64,000 bases of DNA, taken from positions 69,381-133,380 of the forward strand of contig JAKMXF010000359.1 of NCBI GenBank assembly GCA_024704765.1, given 5' to 3'. This document shows, piece by piece, positions 23,520-36,017 of this stretch (position 1 is the stretch's first letter; each line of letters opens with the position of its first letter). A program made the position numbers and the translations under genes. The notes below the pieces were generated by a model that saw nothing but the letters and a program-made list of their open reading frames with translations, made no database searches and was not told where the DNA came from. Source of the DNA: Oopsacas minuta. Its lineage: Eukaryota; Porifera; Hexactinellida; Lyssacinosida; Leucopsacidae.

Positions 23520-24832
23520 CAGGGTGACAATTAAGTTCTGATCCACGAATATACTCTGTTTATTCCTAAACTAGTTATTCTTTCAATCCAAATTTTCACT
23601 GACAGTTAAAGCATATTATAATAAATCTTCCTATCCAATTCTATTCGATATAACCGCCTTTTGCCTTTACTACAGCTTTAAGTCGTCCTTGAAACCATTG
23701 GACAGATTTACGGAGTTCTTCTTACGGAATTTTCTCCCATTCTATAATCAAAGCCTCCCGTAGAGATTCCAAATTTCCATGCGGAGTAGCGCAGGCTCTG
23801 CTCTGTAAAGTCCCCCAGATGGAATAGTCAAGTGGATTCAAATCCGGACTTGAAGGAGGCCATTCTTCCCTTGGACAAAAAGTCAATATTTTCCCCTAAA
23901 AGCCAGGATTGAGTTGCTTTCGAGGCATGCGCTGGCGCAGAGTCCTGCTGGAAAATCTAGGGTGTGTTTTTGAACAAGGATGAACCAGCAGATTTGATTA
24001 CAGGCTCAAGAATAAACTCTCTTTATATGTTTGCGAGTTAATTTTGACCCCTTGTGGGACAAAAATCAATTTTGTCCGAGAATCTGCTGACACCCCAGCC
24101 CAGACCATCACAGAAAGCGGTCTTTGCACTCGATCGATGAATTTAATGCTCTCAGGGATGTCTTTGCATGGCGACACAATCATTCTATCATTTTGACGGT
24201 TAGTTGCTTCATCTACCGTGAAAATCTTCTCGTCCGAAAACAATATCTGTTCAGAATCTTCATTTATGAGGCGCCACAGAAGCCTTTTGCACCTTTCAAG
24301 TCTTTTTATCCGAAGAGTGGGAGTGAGATGATGAACTGTTTGCCGTTTGAGTGATTTAAGTCCCAGGTCCTCATGTATCATCTTTCGCAATGTTTCGCGA
24401 TTAACAGGGTATTCCCTTGCCATCTTCCGGATTGACCGCCTGGGATTTCGGCGGATTTTACTGCGGAGTTTTTCCCTTAGTGCTCTCGTACGAACTGTCG
24501 CCGGTCGGCCAGAACGAGGCTTGTCCTCCACACTTTTGGTATCGATATATCGTTTAATAGTACGATAAATGAATAATCTGTTGATCTTTTCGTTTTTCAG
24601 ATTTTTCGAAATCTCGCTCTGTGTGCTCCCGTTCATAAATAATGAGATAATTTTTGACCTCTTTACTTCCATGTTGAAATTTCTGATTTTATGCGTATGT
24701 AGATTTAGATTACTGTTTGAGCATAACAGGAAGACATATATGTTAGAATATAAATGATAGAATTATAATAGAATATATTGGAAGCGTATCAGATCTATTG
24801 GAACTATGCATCAGAACTTAATTGTCACCCTG
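23520..24832 (-). mobile_element. maT-like (DD37D) transposon, minus-strand copy in intron 1
   Basis: The left end CAGGGTGACAATTAAGTTCT at 23520 and the reverse complement of the right end (same first 20 bases, ending at 24832) are inverted repeats. TA flanks at 23518-23519 and 24833-24834. A closely similar copy in the opposite orientation lies at 57124-58438 in intron 3. Confidence 0.92.
23641..24672 (-). pseudogene. maT-like transposase pseudogene (intron 1 copy)
   Basis: It starts MEVKRSKIISLFMNGSTQSE at 24672. The paired helix-turn-helix domain (MNGSTQSEISKNLKNEK, then SRKIRRNPRR-type and TLRKMIHEDLGLKSLKR) is followed by the first Asp in LFSDEKIFTVDEATNRQNDR and by SVMVWAGVSADSRTKLIFVP. 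The frame closes after YKESLFLSL at 23998. Shifted frames then give FQQDSAPAHAS (second Asp), SPDLNPLDYSIW (third Asp, 37 residues on), an in-frame stop in KIP-stop-EELRKSV, and GYIE at the end. The copy at 57285 has the same frame breaks and the same stop, so the lesions predate the separation of the copies. Confidence 0.88.
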
Positions 24833-26033
24833 TATTGATGCAACAATGTTAATACACTACGTATCCTGCATTAATATACATAGTTGTCAACTTTTGTGAA
24901 GTTTTTTCTTGAGTTTTTTCAGATGAGTTGTATATATTTAGTTTTGAAGTGAAATGGATGTCTAATAGAGCATTTACCACCATTATTGTGCAATAGTTTT
25001 CATTTTTGTATGTATGAGGGTTTCATTCAAGTATTAAGGGTCATCCGCCTATAACTGAATAGTTAGTATTTTCATATTCCTGGACTATACATTTGTTATA
25101 CGGCATAGGCAGGTTAATAACAAAATTTCTGCACTCCTGTAGGCGCGCGGCATACGCCTGGATAAACCCATTGTATGAATCACTGTGATACCTTCAATTT
25201 CCGCTGAAATTTTAGAGTAATAGTGCAAAAATAAAAGTGATGTTGTGTTCAAATACCTGAGTTTCACTTTATATTCGTGAGATTTGACAACCATGACTAT
25301 ATTGAATCTAATTTGATGATGCATCTAAAATTCCAAATCTCGATGAGTTATGGGTAATAGTTTTGGTCTTGCGTCATAGTATAGGGATCGACCCGCGATC
25401 TTGACCCAATATCCATTGACTCTTTCTCCACACTATGATCAGTTTAAACGTTATTGGAATTGGATCTCTGTCAGCATTGAATATTTTTAGATTTAACTTC
25501 ATACTTCGTATTACAAGACGTATAACTCACATGTTTTTCATAGCATCATGGATAGCGAGTAGATGGCTATATTTTGAAATTAAGGTCCAAACACGTTAAC
25601 TACTTGTGGTATGCCCTTTAAATGTATTTCCAACACGTAATTACGCTACGCGTTTACACACTTGCCTTCTCAAAATTTCTATCTCATCATCTGACTACGT
25701 AATTTCTATTTTGCATAATTTTTTAGTAGGTTTCGCCGCTGTTTTTAGCCTTCTAATGAGTAAGTTAAGTCTTTGATATTTATGTAGTATCATGATACCA
25801 TGTAGTGGTTTCGAATAGTAGAAATTTTGATGGAATGCTGATACAGTCCACTTTTGCTATTCAAATACAAATCAGATTCAGCAATTCTGATATACAGGTG
25901 TGTATTACCCCATTATCAATTTTTCGAATTGATGCAGCCAAATATTTTAGACTTATTCCCATTTTCATTTGTGCCACAAACAGCCAAGTAGCACACCGCT
26001 AGAATATTGGCACAACAATGGAATAGTGTATGA
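24833..26033. other. intronic sequence including one arm of a dispersed repeat
   Basis: No exon is recognised. The stretch 25853-25995 (GTGTATTACCCCATTATCAA and following) is similar to 32572-32712, in the same orientation. GTGTATGA at 26026-26033 directly precedes the hAT element and is the key to the inversion described in the findings. Confidence 0.55.
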
Positions 26034-26283
26034 CAGGCACGTAGCTAGAGCAAGACATTCAGGGGGGCAAGAAGTATTTCGGGAGGGCAATTGCAGGGAT
26101 AAATATTTTTGAAAAGTTAATTACTTGTGTATAACAAGTACGACCCAGTCTCCTTTTCTTACATGTATAACTTTTTAATTCATAAAGTACCAGATTACTA
26201 GGCTAGGGAGCATTAGATTAGTCTACATTATAGTAAGAGCATTTATTAAGATACTAAACTCAATTCAGGGATACTATTTGACA

Positions 26284-28603
26284 TTACAAAAGAAAGCGGC
26301 GGTGCTTCATCTGCTTAAAATGTTCGATCACATCATTATAACAAAGTGTTTCTGCAATATCTTTTTCAATAGATAACAGGGCAAGATGGTTGAGACGCTC
26401 AGTGGTCATTTGTGAGCGCAAACGTGTTTTTATTCTCTTAACAGATGAGAACATTCTCTCAACTTTGCAAGACGTCTGAGGGATAGTCACAAGAATTTGG
26501 TATAAGTTGAAAACATCAGGGAAAATATCTTTGTCAATCACATCCAGTACATCGATCAAAGTATTTAGCTGAGATTCATCTTTCGAGCAATAAACGAACG
26601 GAGAACTTCTATTTCACAATCTTTGATATCTATTGCATACAGTTCAGATAGTGTATTCAATTCCTGTTTGTTAAGAAAGTTTTGAGACCTTGGTAAGCAG
26701 CAATCAGCAGCCTTCATGATGCCTGATTGATCTGTACCAAAACGGGCATCCAATCCTGCTAAGATCTCGCGGACATTTTGGCGTAACAATATTTCAAGCT
26801 CTTCAAAGTTGGATGCGTTTGTGTGTCCAACAGAGCTATTTAGATATCCTTCTCTAAACCTTTCTGGAAGACGCCGTTGCCTGATTGTGTCTCTTACATC
26901 AAAATTTTCGATTTCATATTCACCAGACAAATCTTTGGCATATTCGACAACCTTGTCAAAATCGAAATTGACCAACCTTTCCCTCAGATCGGCAAGTAAT
27001 ATCAAACAAGAAGAAACAGTTGCTGTCGACTTCTGAAAAGCTTTAGTGCAAAAATCAGAGTAATCATACAGCCTACCAAAGTAAACTAAGATGGTCATAA
27101 ATTTCTTTGTTTGTAGACTACCTAGTAAAGATTTAGCTGCTAAACTTGTGTCTGCATCATTATCATTTCCAAATATGCTTAAAGTATCAAGTATGCAATC
27201 AAACCGACGCAGAAACCTTTCCACCTCCAAAGAACGGGAAGACCAACGAGTACTACATGAACGTGCAAGTTCAAGAGCTTGGACGTTGGGGGATAGCGCT
27301 CATCCTGGACGTCTATGAAAACTGCATGTCGCTTTGTTCCATTCATGAACGAATACGTCAAATCCAATATATCAAAGAAAGATTTCATCAGAGGATGTCG
27401 TTCAGCAGTTGCAGCTAATACTAAGTTAAGCCTATGTGAAGCACAATGAACATATGTGGCATTGCGATAACCTGCTCCTTTCATGCGGGCTTGGACACCA
27501 CCGTGTATTCCTGACATAACACTAGCCCCGTCGTAACCCTGCCCTACACATTTCAGAGGATCGAGCTCAAAAGGCTTAAGTAGCTCTATCAGTTTTTCAG
27601 AGATGGTGCCCGCATCCATGTCCTTCAATTCAATAAAGCCAATAGCTCTTTCTCGGACATTACCTTTATGGATATATCGCAAAGAAGCACCTAACAACTC
27701 CTTCTTAGATGCATCTTTTACTTCGTCAGCTAGAATAGCATAACAAGACGCGATTTCTACTTCACTTTTAACATAGTCTAGAAGCACTGAAGCGAGTGAT
27801 GTAAGCAAATCATTTTGAATATCTGGACTTAGCATTTTTGCATTTCCTGGAAGACTTTCTATCCTCTTGGTCACATTGCTATCATATTTTCCTAAAAGTT
27901 CTAATATTTCAAGAAAGTTCCCTTTATTAAGCGACTGATCTGATTCATCATCTCCTCGAAGAGGAATATCTTGTTTGACACAAAAAGTAATAATGTCAAG
28001 AACAGTCATTAAATGTTTCCGATTGTCATCTATGAATTTCTCATTTCGAAAATTGGGATCCAGTTGCTTATCTACCGTCCCTATTATTTGATGAATTGGC
28101 CAGACTTTCTGTGTTTCAACAGCTGCCATATGACACACAGAACTATCGTGCTTCCTGCACTTGTCGCCAAGTTTCCTCCAGTCACAAAGTCCTTTTGTTG
28201 AAAAAGTTGCTTCAGCTGTTGATCCTCCAAAAAGCCGACACGGTTGGCAAAATATAGCATCGAGTTCTTTGCTATACTCTATCCAGGAGAATTGGGCATA
28301 CCAATGAGTACTAAAATGTCTACCGGCCTCATTTTTTGGGAAGATAATAGAAGGCTGCCTCGGTTTCTCACCATTGTTGGACAAATCATTTACAGTCACA
28401 ATTGGTGATTGTATATGAGTCGTGTTTAAACTTGGAGTTGAAATAGTTGTACAAGAATCGGAAGTTAAAGGGGTCGAAACTTGAATACTCGTAACAACAG
28501 GCTCTACCTCCTCATAATTTGAAGAGACGACATGATCTTCGATTTCTATTCGATTTCTTTTAAAATATGCCTGAACTTTGCTTTGTTGTAGTCTTTTAGT
28601 CAT
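26284..28603 (-). pseudogene. hAT transposase pseudogene, TTF zinc finger plus DUF4371 type (copy 1)
   Basis: The protein starts MTKRLQQSKVQAYFKRNRIE at 28603. Around residues 90-155 it has a TTF/BED-like zinc finger (HWYAQFSWIEYSKELDAIFC, then CRLFGGS, then HDSSVCH). A DUF4371-type region follows (NRKHLMTVLDIITFCVKQDI, then a VGQGYDGASVMSGIHGGVQA segment). A frameshift at a run of five C, after DVQDERYPP, moves the frame to ELARSCSTRW and VERFLRRFDCILDTL. A second one-base shift, near ARKMNLS, leads to the C-terminal hAT dimerisation region (IPQTSCKVERMFSSVKRIKT). The architecture is that of proteins often named ZMYM1-like. Both shifts are also in copy 2. The enclosing terminal repeats show it is a transposase, not a host gene. 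Confidence 0.9.
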
Positions 28604-28994
28604 CTAGAATTGTTTGAGATACGAGTCACTGAACTGATTGAAGAACAGAAAATGTGAAAGATTTGATGATATAGAATGACTTTATAACTTATAGAGAATA
28701 TCTGAAATTGGCTTCACTCATGTGTAAATTTCAAAACAAGCTTTGAAAACTGAAACCCTAAGAGCATCACCAATGCTTCAATTACTTCAATGGACAGTCT
28801 AACTTCTGACAACAATTACTAGCGGTCGTGGTAATTCAATTAAAATTATAGTCGAAATTCAGTGCCTGTCAAAATAGAACAAGTTTACTATCAATGAGCG
28901 TTACTTCCTGTCTAGTATTAAAACCATCATCGCAACGCGAGTTATTAATTTCATAGTTTTGACGATGCAGTTGAAGTACATAGGCTATTAATTA

Positions 28995-29135
28995 CAGTGG
29001 AGTTCGCTTATTAGCAACTCGGATTTTGCAGAGATTCGGTTGCTAATAGGACAACGAAATTAACATTATAATCCCGTTTGGGACCCGAAAGCTGGTTGCT
29101 AATAGAGCAATATTACTAATAAGCTAACTACATTG
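28995..29135. mobile_element. pogo/Tigger-type MITE inside hAT copy 1
   Basis: It begins CAGTGGAGTTCGCTTATTAG at 28995. The right end in reverse complement reads CAATGTAGTTAGCTTATTAG, ending at 29135. TA lies on both sides (28993-28994 and 29136-29137). It is 141 bp and the same insertion is present in hAT copy 2, so it predates the duplication of the hAT element. Confidence 0.75.
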
Positions 29136-29229
29136 TATATAAAAACAAAACTTCCAAATTTATCTGGGGGGCGAGAAAAACTTTTGGGGGGGCGACTGCC
29201 CCCCCTTGACCCCCGTAGCTACGTACCTG

Positions 29230-32200
29230 ATTTAGCCAATGAGAAAATGCCTTACTTCAACATGTACATCTAATGAGGGTCAGAATATCAGAATCGGAAA
29301 TATAAGGGGATTCAGATATTTGGGTATAGAATTATATTCTGAAAGTCATTAGATACAATAGGGGTGCAAATTATCGCTGCCATGACCCATGTTCCTAGAA
29401 ATTAATCCTACAATGAAGGGACATTTTCTCACAGGAGGCTGTTTTCATTAATGGTAAAAGTGAAATATATACAGTTAAAAATAATGGAATTGTATATTGG
29501 GAATAAATAGTTAGTATTTTATGTTTTGTTTCAACTTAGGGATTAAAATAGTTCTGGATACTACATCTTTCTAAATTTAACTCTTTGAATCATTATGAGG
29601 AAGAAAATCTATAATAGCATAGTAGTAAAATTACAATAATTTTTAATTATCTTTGTAAATTTTGCTGTTAGTGCTACGAGTGTGAAGTTGCCTAGTATTC
29701 GATAATCTGAACTTGAATCACAAATTATACTCGCCCGTACACATGAGTTAATTCAATTGGTACCATTCGATAGAGGATGGCTGAACGTTTTAGGCAATAG
29801 AAATTATTTTCAAAAATTTTGCTTTATAAAGCACAAAATTCACAAACCACAAAAATTTCAAGTATGCCAATATTAACAAGGAAATCCCCATATATTACTC
29901 CTTATTAAACCGTAATATATTTAGTAACACCAGAACTAAAATTTTTCGAGATTCCAATTATATTATACACACTGGGTTAACTTGCTATAGAGTCAATAAA
30001 AGTTGACTGTCCAGGTAGTTCAGAAGTCCAAGGTTTCAAAAAGGAGTCACTAGATGAAGGATAAATTTGAGAATACAATGTTGCGACATTCGAGGAACAT
30101 TACTGCGTAACCAGGCAAGATATATTCCCGAAAATAGTCACTAACCTCACAAAAATGTGAAATATTTCACTGATAGTACACTCGCTTAAAAAACAAAAGG
30201 AACGATCATGCATTTTGACACAGTAGAATTATCAGACACTTTGAGGTTGTTCCACAACACAAATTACTCATCCTCGGGTTTAGTTCTAACTCCAATTTCC
30301 ATTGTCGGCCACAATAGATCACTTAATCGACATACTTTGAAGGTGTTAAAATTCAGCTAACGGCCACAATCTAATCCATTCCGATATTCGTAAACAGGAT
30401 AAATTCCCAATTGGTAGATTGATCAATTCAACAGATATTGTTCATAGCAACGGAAAAATATCTCAGGAATATGAAAATATTACATTCTCAAAATTATACG
30501 CGTGTTACTCACATATTTTGTCATTGAAGCGATTATGCAAAATGGACATATTTATAATGGACGGGATAATTATTAGTTTGTGTCAGACCGATTATATACA
30601 TTATCCTTCACAAATATTCTTAGGTAATTAATAAAATAGATCAAATGATTACCACACCTGTCTATTATGGTTAAAATCTATAGCGATCACCTGTATGCAA
30701 CCGCTACTTTAAATAGCTCCTTCTGTGGACGTTAGAGATCACCTGGGAATCTTTGTTAATTCCAGGGGTCTAACCGGGAAATTATAACACATTTATATAA
30801 TAATAAAATTTAAACCAAGGTTGGATCCGAATAGTTAAATATTCGGTTACCAACAGAATATTAGTACGTATTAGATATTCAGTCGGCTGAAACCGAATAG
30901 TATCAGTAGTCTTCAGTTGAATCAAAAGAATATTATCAGTATAGGTTAAGGCTACCATTCATGAATATACTGATATAAGGCGTGAGGGGTTTCAACCTTG
31001 CTTAGCATTTACCGAGAGTTTGCAGTCATTAGATTGAACATGAAATATAAAAATCACGATTTAAAGTGCAAGGTAATTATAGACTTTGAAATAGTAGTCT
31101 GAATTCCTGCAATACTTTTAGAACTAAATACTATTTCTAACCTCAGAATTATGGCCATTTGCTATAACAATAGTTCACAACATATTGAATAAATAGATTA
31201 GATCTTTTTATTACGCATGTTTATGTAGCATTAAATCCCGGGCTCAATCCTGTCCGGGAAAAATATTTTCCAAATAGATAACTAGTGGCAGTTATAGACA
31301 AGTTGACAATACAAGTTGTACTTGTCCCTGCAAGATGTAGGCAAGTTAGATCTGAGTTTTCATAGTTATATGCACAAGCCATCTTCATTCTGGGAATTAC
31401 GCTGCTGAAACGAGGCAGGAAGTTCTAATCATCTTTGGAATTAGATGCCTTCAGTAATCGCAATACAGTATTTCCTTGAATAGTAGCCAGGGGCATTATA
31501 CGTCTCAAGGACCATAAGAGGAGGTTAAGGCATTTGTAAATAGGTTAATTTGTTAAAAAGGTTAATTTTGTTTTGTAATCCGTACTTGTTTTTATCCCAA
31601 GTCAAGGCAGCAAGAAGATTTAAATTGGTCAGGGTGACCAATACAAAATATATTGAGTTATTAAAGTTGGCCCCGATGAGCTAATACTAGTCTTATTAGC
31701 AGTCAAGGATTGGCCCAGTTGAAACATGACAGACAAGAGCGTTTCCCACGGCCAGGAAAGTAAAAGTAGTTAAATGAATATACAGAGAAGGAATTATTCT
31801 TTTAGGTATATATAAGAATTTCTTACGCTCTCAGGAGGTGAAGGGGCTCTATTCAGGGAAATATGGTATCTCATAACTAAAACCCTTTCTTCTAAATAGT
31901 AAGGGGAATAACAACAATACTCTCGAACTAGTTTGGGAAATTACACATAATCCAGAGGAGAAAGTTCAACGTTGAGATCAATCAACTATCAAATGCTATA
32001 CTCCAATTACATACTTACATCTACGTACTATGTATTTGCATGACTCTAACTGGAATTAGATAACTTATTTTTTTGCAGACTATTTTGATGTAAATGCAGT
32101 ACACCATCAATTACCTGAGCACCTTTGAATACACTTTCAAGTTATGTGTTGGAAAACTGAAATAGAATATTTTCCTATATAAATATCACTGCTTATGCAT

Positions 32201-32819
32201 ATCCAATATACAAGATTTTGGAATTTGAATATATGAATGTATACCTTCGCCCTATGGGTGTAAGATGGTCACATCATTCGTAGACCTAGTTCTAAAGTAA
32301 TATAAAGCAGGCTTCTGAGATGAAGGTGGAATAATTTTGAATATACACTAATCGAACACAATTACTTGCACACCACAATAAATACAATTCTAAATCCTGG
32401 AAACAGGGCGAATATTTGATTTTGCAAACTATAATATCCCTCAAAGAACTATTCGGCTAGGAAAATTAACTTTTCCTGCCCAAGTAGTATTTTAGAATTA
32501 CACATTTTAAAGCTTGACTATATTAAATAGATAATGAGTTATGAATATCTATTCCACTCTTAATTGTACAAAATTCAAATGAGATGGAGCAATTTAGATC
32601 TAAGGATGTGTATTACTCCAGTATCAATTTTTCGAACTGATTAGAGTAAATCTTGTTGACTTGTTAGCATTTTCATATTTATGCAACAAGTGACAGAAGT
32701 GGCACATTCGAAAGTATGTATGCACAACTTCGTATGTTGATTAATATGTTCAAAATCGACATATCAAACTATACAAATATTTTAAATTTGTTTAGAGAGT
32801 GGTAAGTGATTTCATACAC
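29230..32819. other. spacer between the two hAT copies; inferred inverted segment
   Basis: About 3.6 kb of AT-rich intronic sequence with no recognised gene; the open frame 30419-30631 has no family match. Near 30845 a CCGAATA...TATTCGG inverted pair occurs. At 32572-32712 lies one arm of the repeat also seen at 25853-25995. The outermost eight bases on each side (ATTTAGCC and TCATACAC) pair with target duplications on the far side of the opposite hAT copy. Confidence 0.7.
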
Positions 32820-32915
32820 CAGGTACGTAGCTACGGGGGGGGCAAGGGGGGGCAGTCGCCCCCCCAAAAGTTTTTCCCGCCCCCCAGATAAATTTGGAAG
32901 TTTTGTTTTTATATA

Positions 32916-33056
32916 CAATGTAGTTAGCTTATTAGTAATATTGCTCTATTAGCAACCAGCTTTCGGGTCCCAAACGGGATTATAATGTTAATTTCGTTGC
33001 CCTATTAGCAACCGAATCTCTGCAAAATCCGAGTTGCTAATAAGCGAACTCCACTG
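32916..33056. mobile_element. pogo/Tigger-type MITE inside hAT copy 2
   Basis: Same 141-bp insertion as at 28995-29135, in reverse, with TA at 32914-32915 and 33057-33058. Confidence 0.75.
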
Positions 33057-33447
33057 TAATTAATAGCCTATGTACTTCAACTGCATCGTCAAAACTATGA
33101 AATTAATAACTCGCGTTGCGATGATGGTTTTAATACTAGACAGGAAGTAACGCTCATTGATAGTAAACTTGTTCTATTTTGACAGGCACTGAATTTCGAC
33201 TATAATTTTAATTGAATTACCACGACCGCTAGTAATTGTTGTCAGAAGTTAGACTGTCCATTGAAGTAATTGAAGCATTGGTGATGCTCTTAGGGTTTCA
33301 GTTTTCAAAGCTTGTTTTGAAATTTACACATGAGTGAAGCCAATTTCAGATATTCTCTATAAGTTATAAAGTCATTCTATATCATCAAATCTTTCACATT
33401 TTCTGTTCTTCAATCAGTTCAGTGACTCGTATCTCAAACAATTCTAG

Positions 33448-35767
33448 ATGACTAAAAGACTACAACAAAGCAAAGTTCAGGCATATTTTAAAAGAAATCG
33501 AATAGAAATCGAAGATCATGTCGTCTCTTCAAATTATGAGGAGGTAGAGCCTGTTGTTACGAGTATTCAAGTTTCGACCCCTTTAACTTCCGATTCTTGT
33601 ACAACTATTTCAACTCCAAGTTTAAACACGACTCATATACAATCACCAATTGTGACTGTAAATGATTTGTCCAACAATGGTGAGAAACCGAGGCAGCCTT
33701 CTATTATCTTCCCAAAAAATGAGGCCGGTAGACATTTTAGTACTCATTGGTATGCCCAATTCTCCTGGATAGAGTATAGCAAAGAACTCGATGCTATATT
33801 TTGCCAACCGTGTCGGCTTTTTGGAGGATCAACAGCTGAAGCAACTTTTTCAACAAAAGGACTTTGTGACTGGAGGAAACTTGGCGACAAGTGCAGGAAG
33901 CACGATAGTTCTGTGTGTCATATGGCAGCTGTTGAAACACAGAAAGTCTGGCCAATTCATCAAATAATAGGGACGGTAGATAAGCAACTGGATCCCAATT
34001 TTCGAAATGAGAAATTCATAGATGACAATCGGAAACATTTAATGACTGTTCTTGACATTATTACTTTTTGTGTCAAACAAGATATTCCTCTTCGAGGAGA
34101 TGATGAATCAGATCAGTCGCTTAATAAAGGGAACTTTCTTGAAATATTAGAACTTTTAGGAAAATATGATAGCAATGTGACCAAGAGGATAGAAAGTCTT
34201 CCAGGAAATGCAAAAATGCTAAGTCCAGATATTCAAAATGATTTGCTTACATCACTCGCTTCAGTGCTTCTAGACTATGTTAAAAGTGAAGTAGAAATCG
34301 CGTCTTGTTATGCTATTCTAGCTGACGAAGTAAAAGATGCATCTAAGAAGGAGTTGTTAGGTGCTTCTTTGCGATATATCCATAAAGGTAATGTCCGAGA
34401 AAGAGCTATTGGCTTTATTGAATTGAAGGACATGGATGCGGGCACCATCTCTGAAAAACTGATAGAGCTACTTAAGCCTTTTGAGCTCGATCCTCTGAAA
34501 TGTGTAGGGCAGGGTTACGACGGGGCTAGTGTTATGTCAGGAATACACGGTGGTGTCCAAGCCCGCATGAAAGGAGCAGGTTATCGCAATGCCACATATG
34601 TTCATTGTGCTTCACATAGGCTTAACTTAGTATTAGCTGCAACTGCTGAACGACATCCTCTGATGAAATCTTTCTTTGATATATTGGATTTGACGTATTC
34701 GTTCATGAATGGAACAAAGCGACATGCAGTTTTCATAGACGTCCAGGATGAGCGCTATCCCCCAACGTCCAAGCTCTTGAACTTGCACGTTCATGTAGTA
34801 CTCGTTGGTCTTCCCGTTCTTTGGAGGTGGAAAGGTTTCTGCGTCGGTTTGATTGCATACTTGATACTTTAAGCATATTTGGAAATGATAATGATGCAGA
34901 CACAAGTTTAGCAGCTAAATCTTTACTAGGTAGTCTACAAACAAAGAAATTTATGACCATCTTAGTTTACTTTGGTAGGCTGTATGATTACTCTGATTTT
35001 TGCACTAAAGCTTTTCAGAAGTCGACAGCAACTGTTTCTTCTTGTTTGATATTACTTGCCGATCTGAGGGAAAGGTTGGTCAATTTCGATTTTGACAAGG
35101 TTGTCGAATATGCCAAAGATTTGTCTGGTGAATATGAAATCGAAAATTTTGATGTAAGAGACACAATCAGGCAACGGCGTCTTCCAGAAAGGTTTAGAGA
35201 AGGATATCTAAATAGCTCTGTTGGACACACAAACGCATCCAACTTTGAAGAGCTTGAAATATTGTTACGCCAAAATGTCCGCGAGATCTTAGCAGGATTG
35301 GATGCCCGTTTTGGTACAGATCAATCAGGCATCATGAAGGCTGCTGATTGCTGCTTACCAAGGTCTCAAAACTTTCTTAACAAACAGGAATTGAATACAC
35401 TATCTGAACTGTATGCAATAGATATCAAAGATTGTGAAATAGAAGTTCTCCGTTCGTTTATTGCTCGAAAGATGAATCTCAGCTAAATACTTTGATCGAT
35501 GTACTGGATGTGATTGACAAAGATATTTTCCCTGATGTTTTCAACTTATACCAAATTCTTGTGACTATCCCTCAGACGTCTTGCAAAGTTGAGAGAATGT
35601 TCTCATCTGTTAAGAGAATAAAAACACGTTTGCGCTCACAAATGACCACTGAGCGTCTCAACCATCTTGCCCTGTTATCTATTGAAAAAGATATTGCAGA
35701 AACACTTTGTTATAATGATGTGATCGAACATTTTAAGCAGATGAAGCACCGCCGCTTTCTTTTGTAA
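33448..35767 (+). pseudogene. hAT transposase pseudogene (copy 2)
   Basis: This is the plus-strand twin of the relic at 26284-28603. The three open segments (33448-34872, 34821-35486 and 35492-35767) translate to the same proteins as in copy 1. The frame breaks are the same: the run of five C near 34760, where one more C would restore the frame, and a single missing base near 35475. The second could be repaired by one extra A in the AAA of CGAAAGATG. The shared lesions mean both copies come from an already defective parent, or one arose from the other by duplication. No new lesions are seen since, so the event was recent. Confidence 0.9.
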
Positions 35768-36017
35768 TGTCAAATAGTATCCCTGAATTGAGTTTAGTAT
35801 CTTAATAAATGCTCTTACTATAATGTAGACTAATCTAATGCTCCCTAGCCTAGTAATCTGGTACTTTATGAATTAAAAAGTTATACATGTAAGAAAAGGA
35901 GACTGGGTCGTACTTGTTATACACAAGTAATTAACTTTTCAAAAATATTTATCCCTACAATTGCCCTCCCGAAATACTTCTTGCCCCCCTGAATGTCTTG
36001 CTCTAGCTACGTGCCTG

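Larger units (their letters stand above)
26034..29229 (-). mobile_element. hAT transposon copy 1, 3196 bp, minus orientation
   Basis: The left end is CAGGCACGTAGCTAGAGCAA at 26034; the right end in reverse complement is CAGGTACGTAGCTACGGG, ending at 29229. The terminal inverted repeat is CAGG(C/T)ACGTAGCTA, with G-runs just inside. Flanking 8-mers are GTGTATGA (left) and ATTTAGCC (right), which do not match each other. The copy at 32820-36017 is nearly identical, with only a few differences seen at the ends. Confidence 0.93.
32820..36017 (+). mobile_element. hAT transposon copy 2, 3198 bp, plus orientation
   Basis: The left end is CAGGTACGTAGCTACGGGGG at 32820; the right end in reverse complement is CAGGCACGTAGCTAGAGCAA, ending at 36017. 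It is the same element as copy 1 in reverse, with sparse single-base and G-run length differences. Flanks are TCATACAC (left) and GACTAAAT (right), again mismatched with each other. Confidence 0.93.

Noticed and set aside
24124-24568. Plus-strand frames repeated at 57389-57833
   Set aside because: They are antisense shadows of the two maT transposases.
34740-34830. Programmed ribosomal frameshift in the hAT transposase
   Set aside because: The break is at a simple run of C without a recognisable slippery site and structure, and a second unrelated break follows; plain decay or a base-calling slip is simpler.
33448-35767. A host ZMYM1-like gene
   Set aside because: It is enclosed by CAGG(C/T)ACGTAGCTA inverted ends, exists in two near-identical copies and has frameshifts, so it is a hAT transposase relic.
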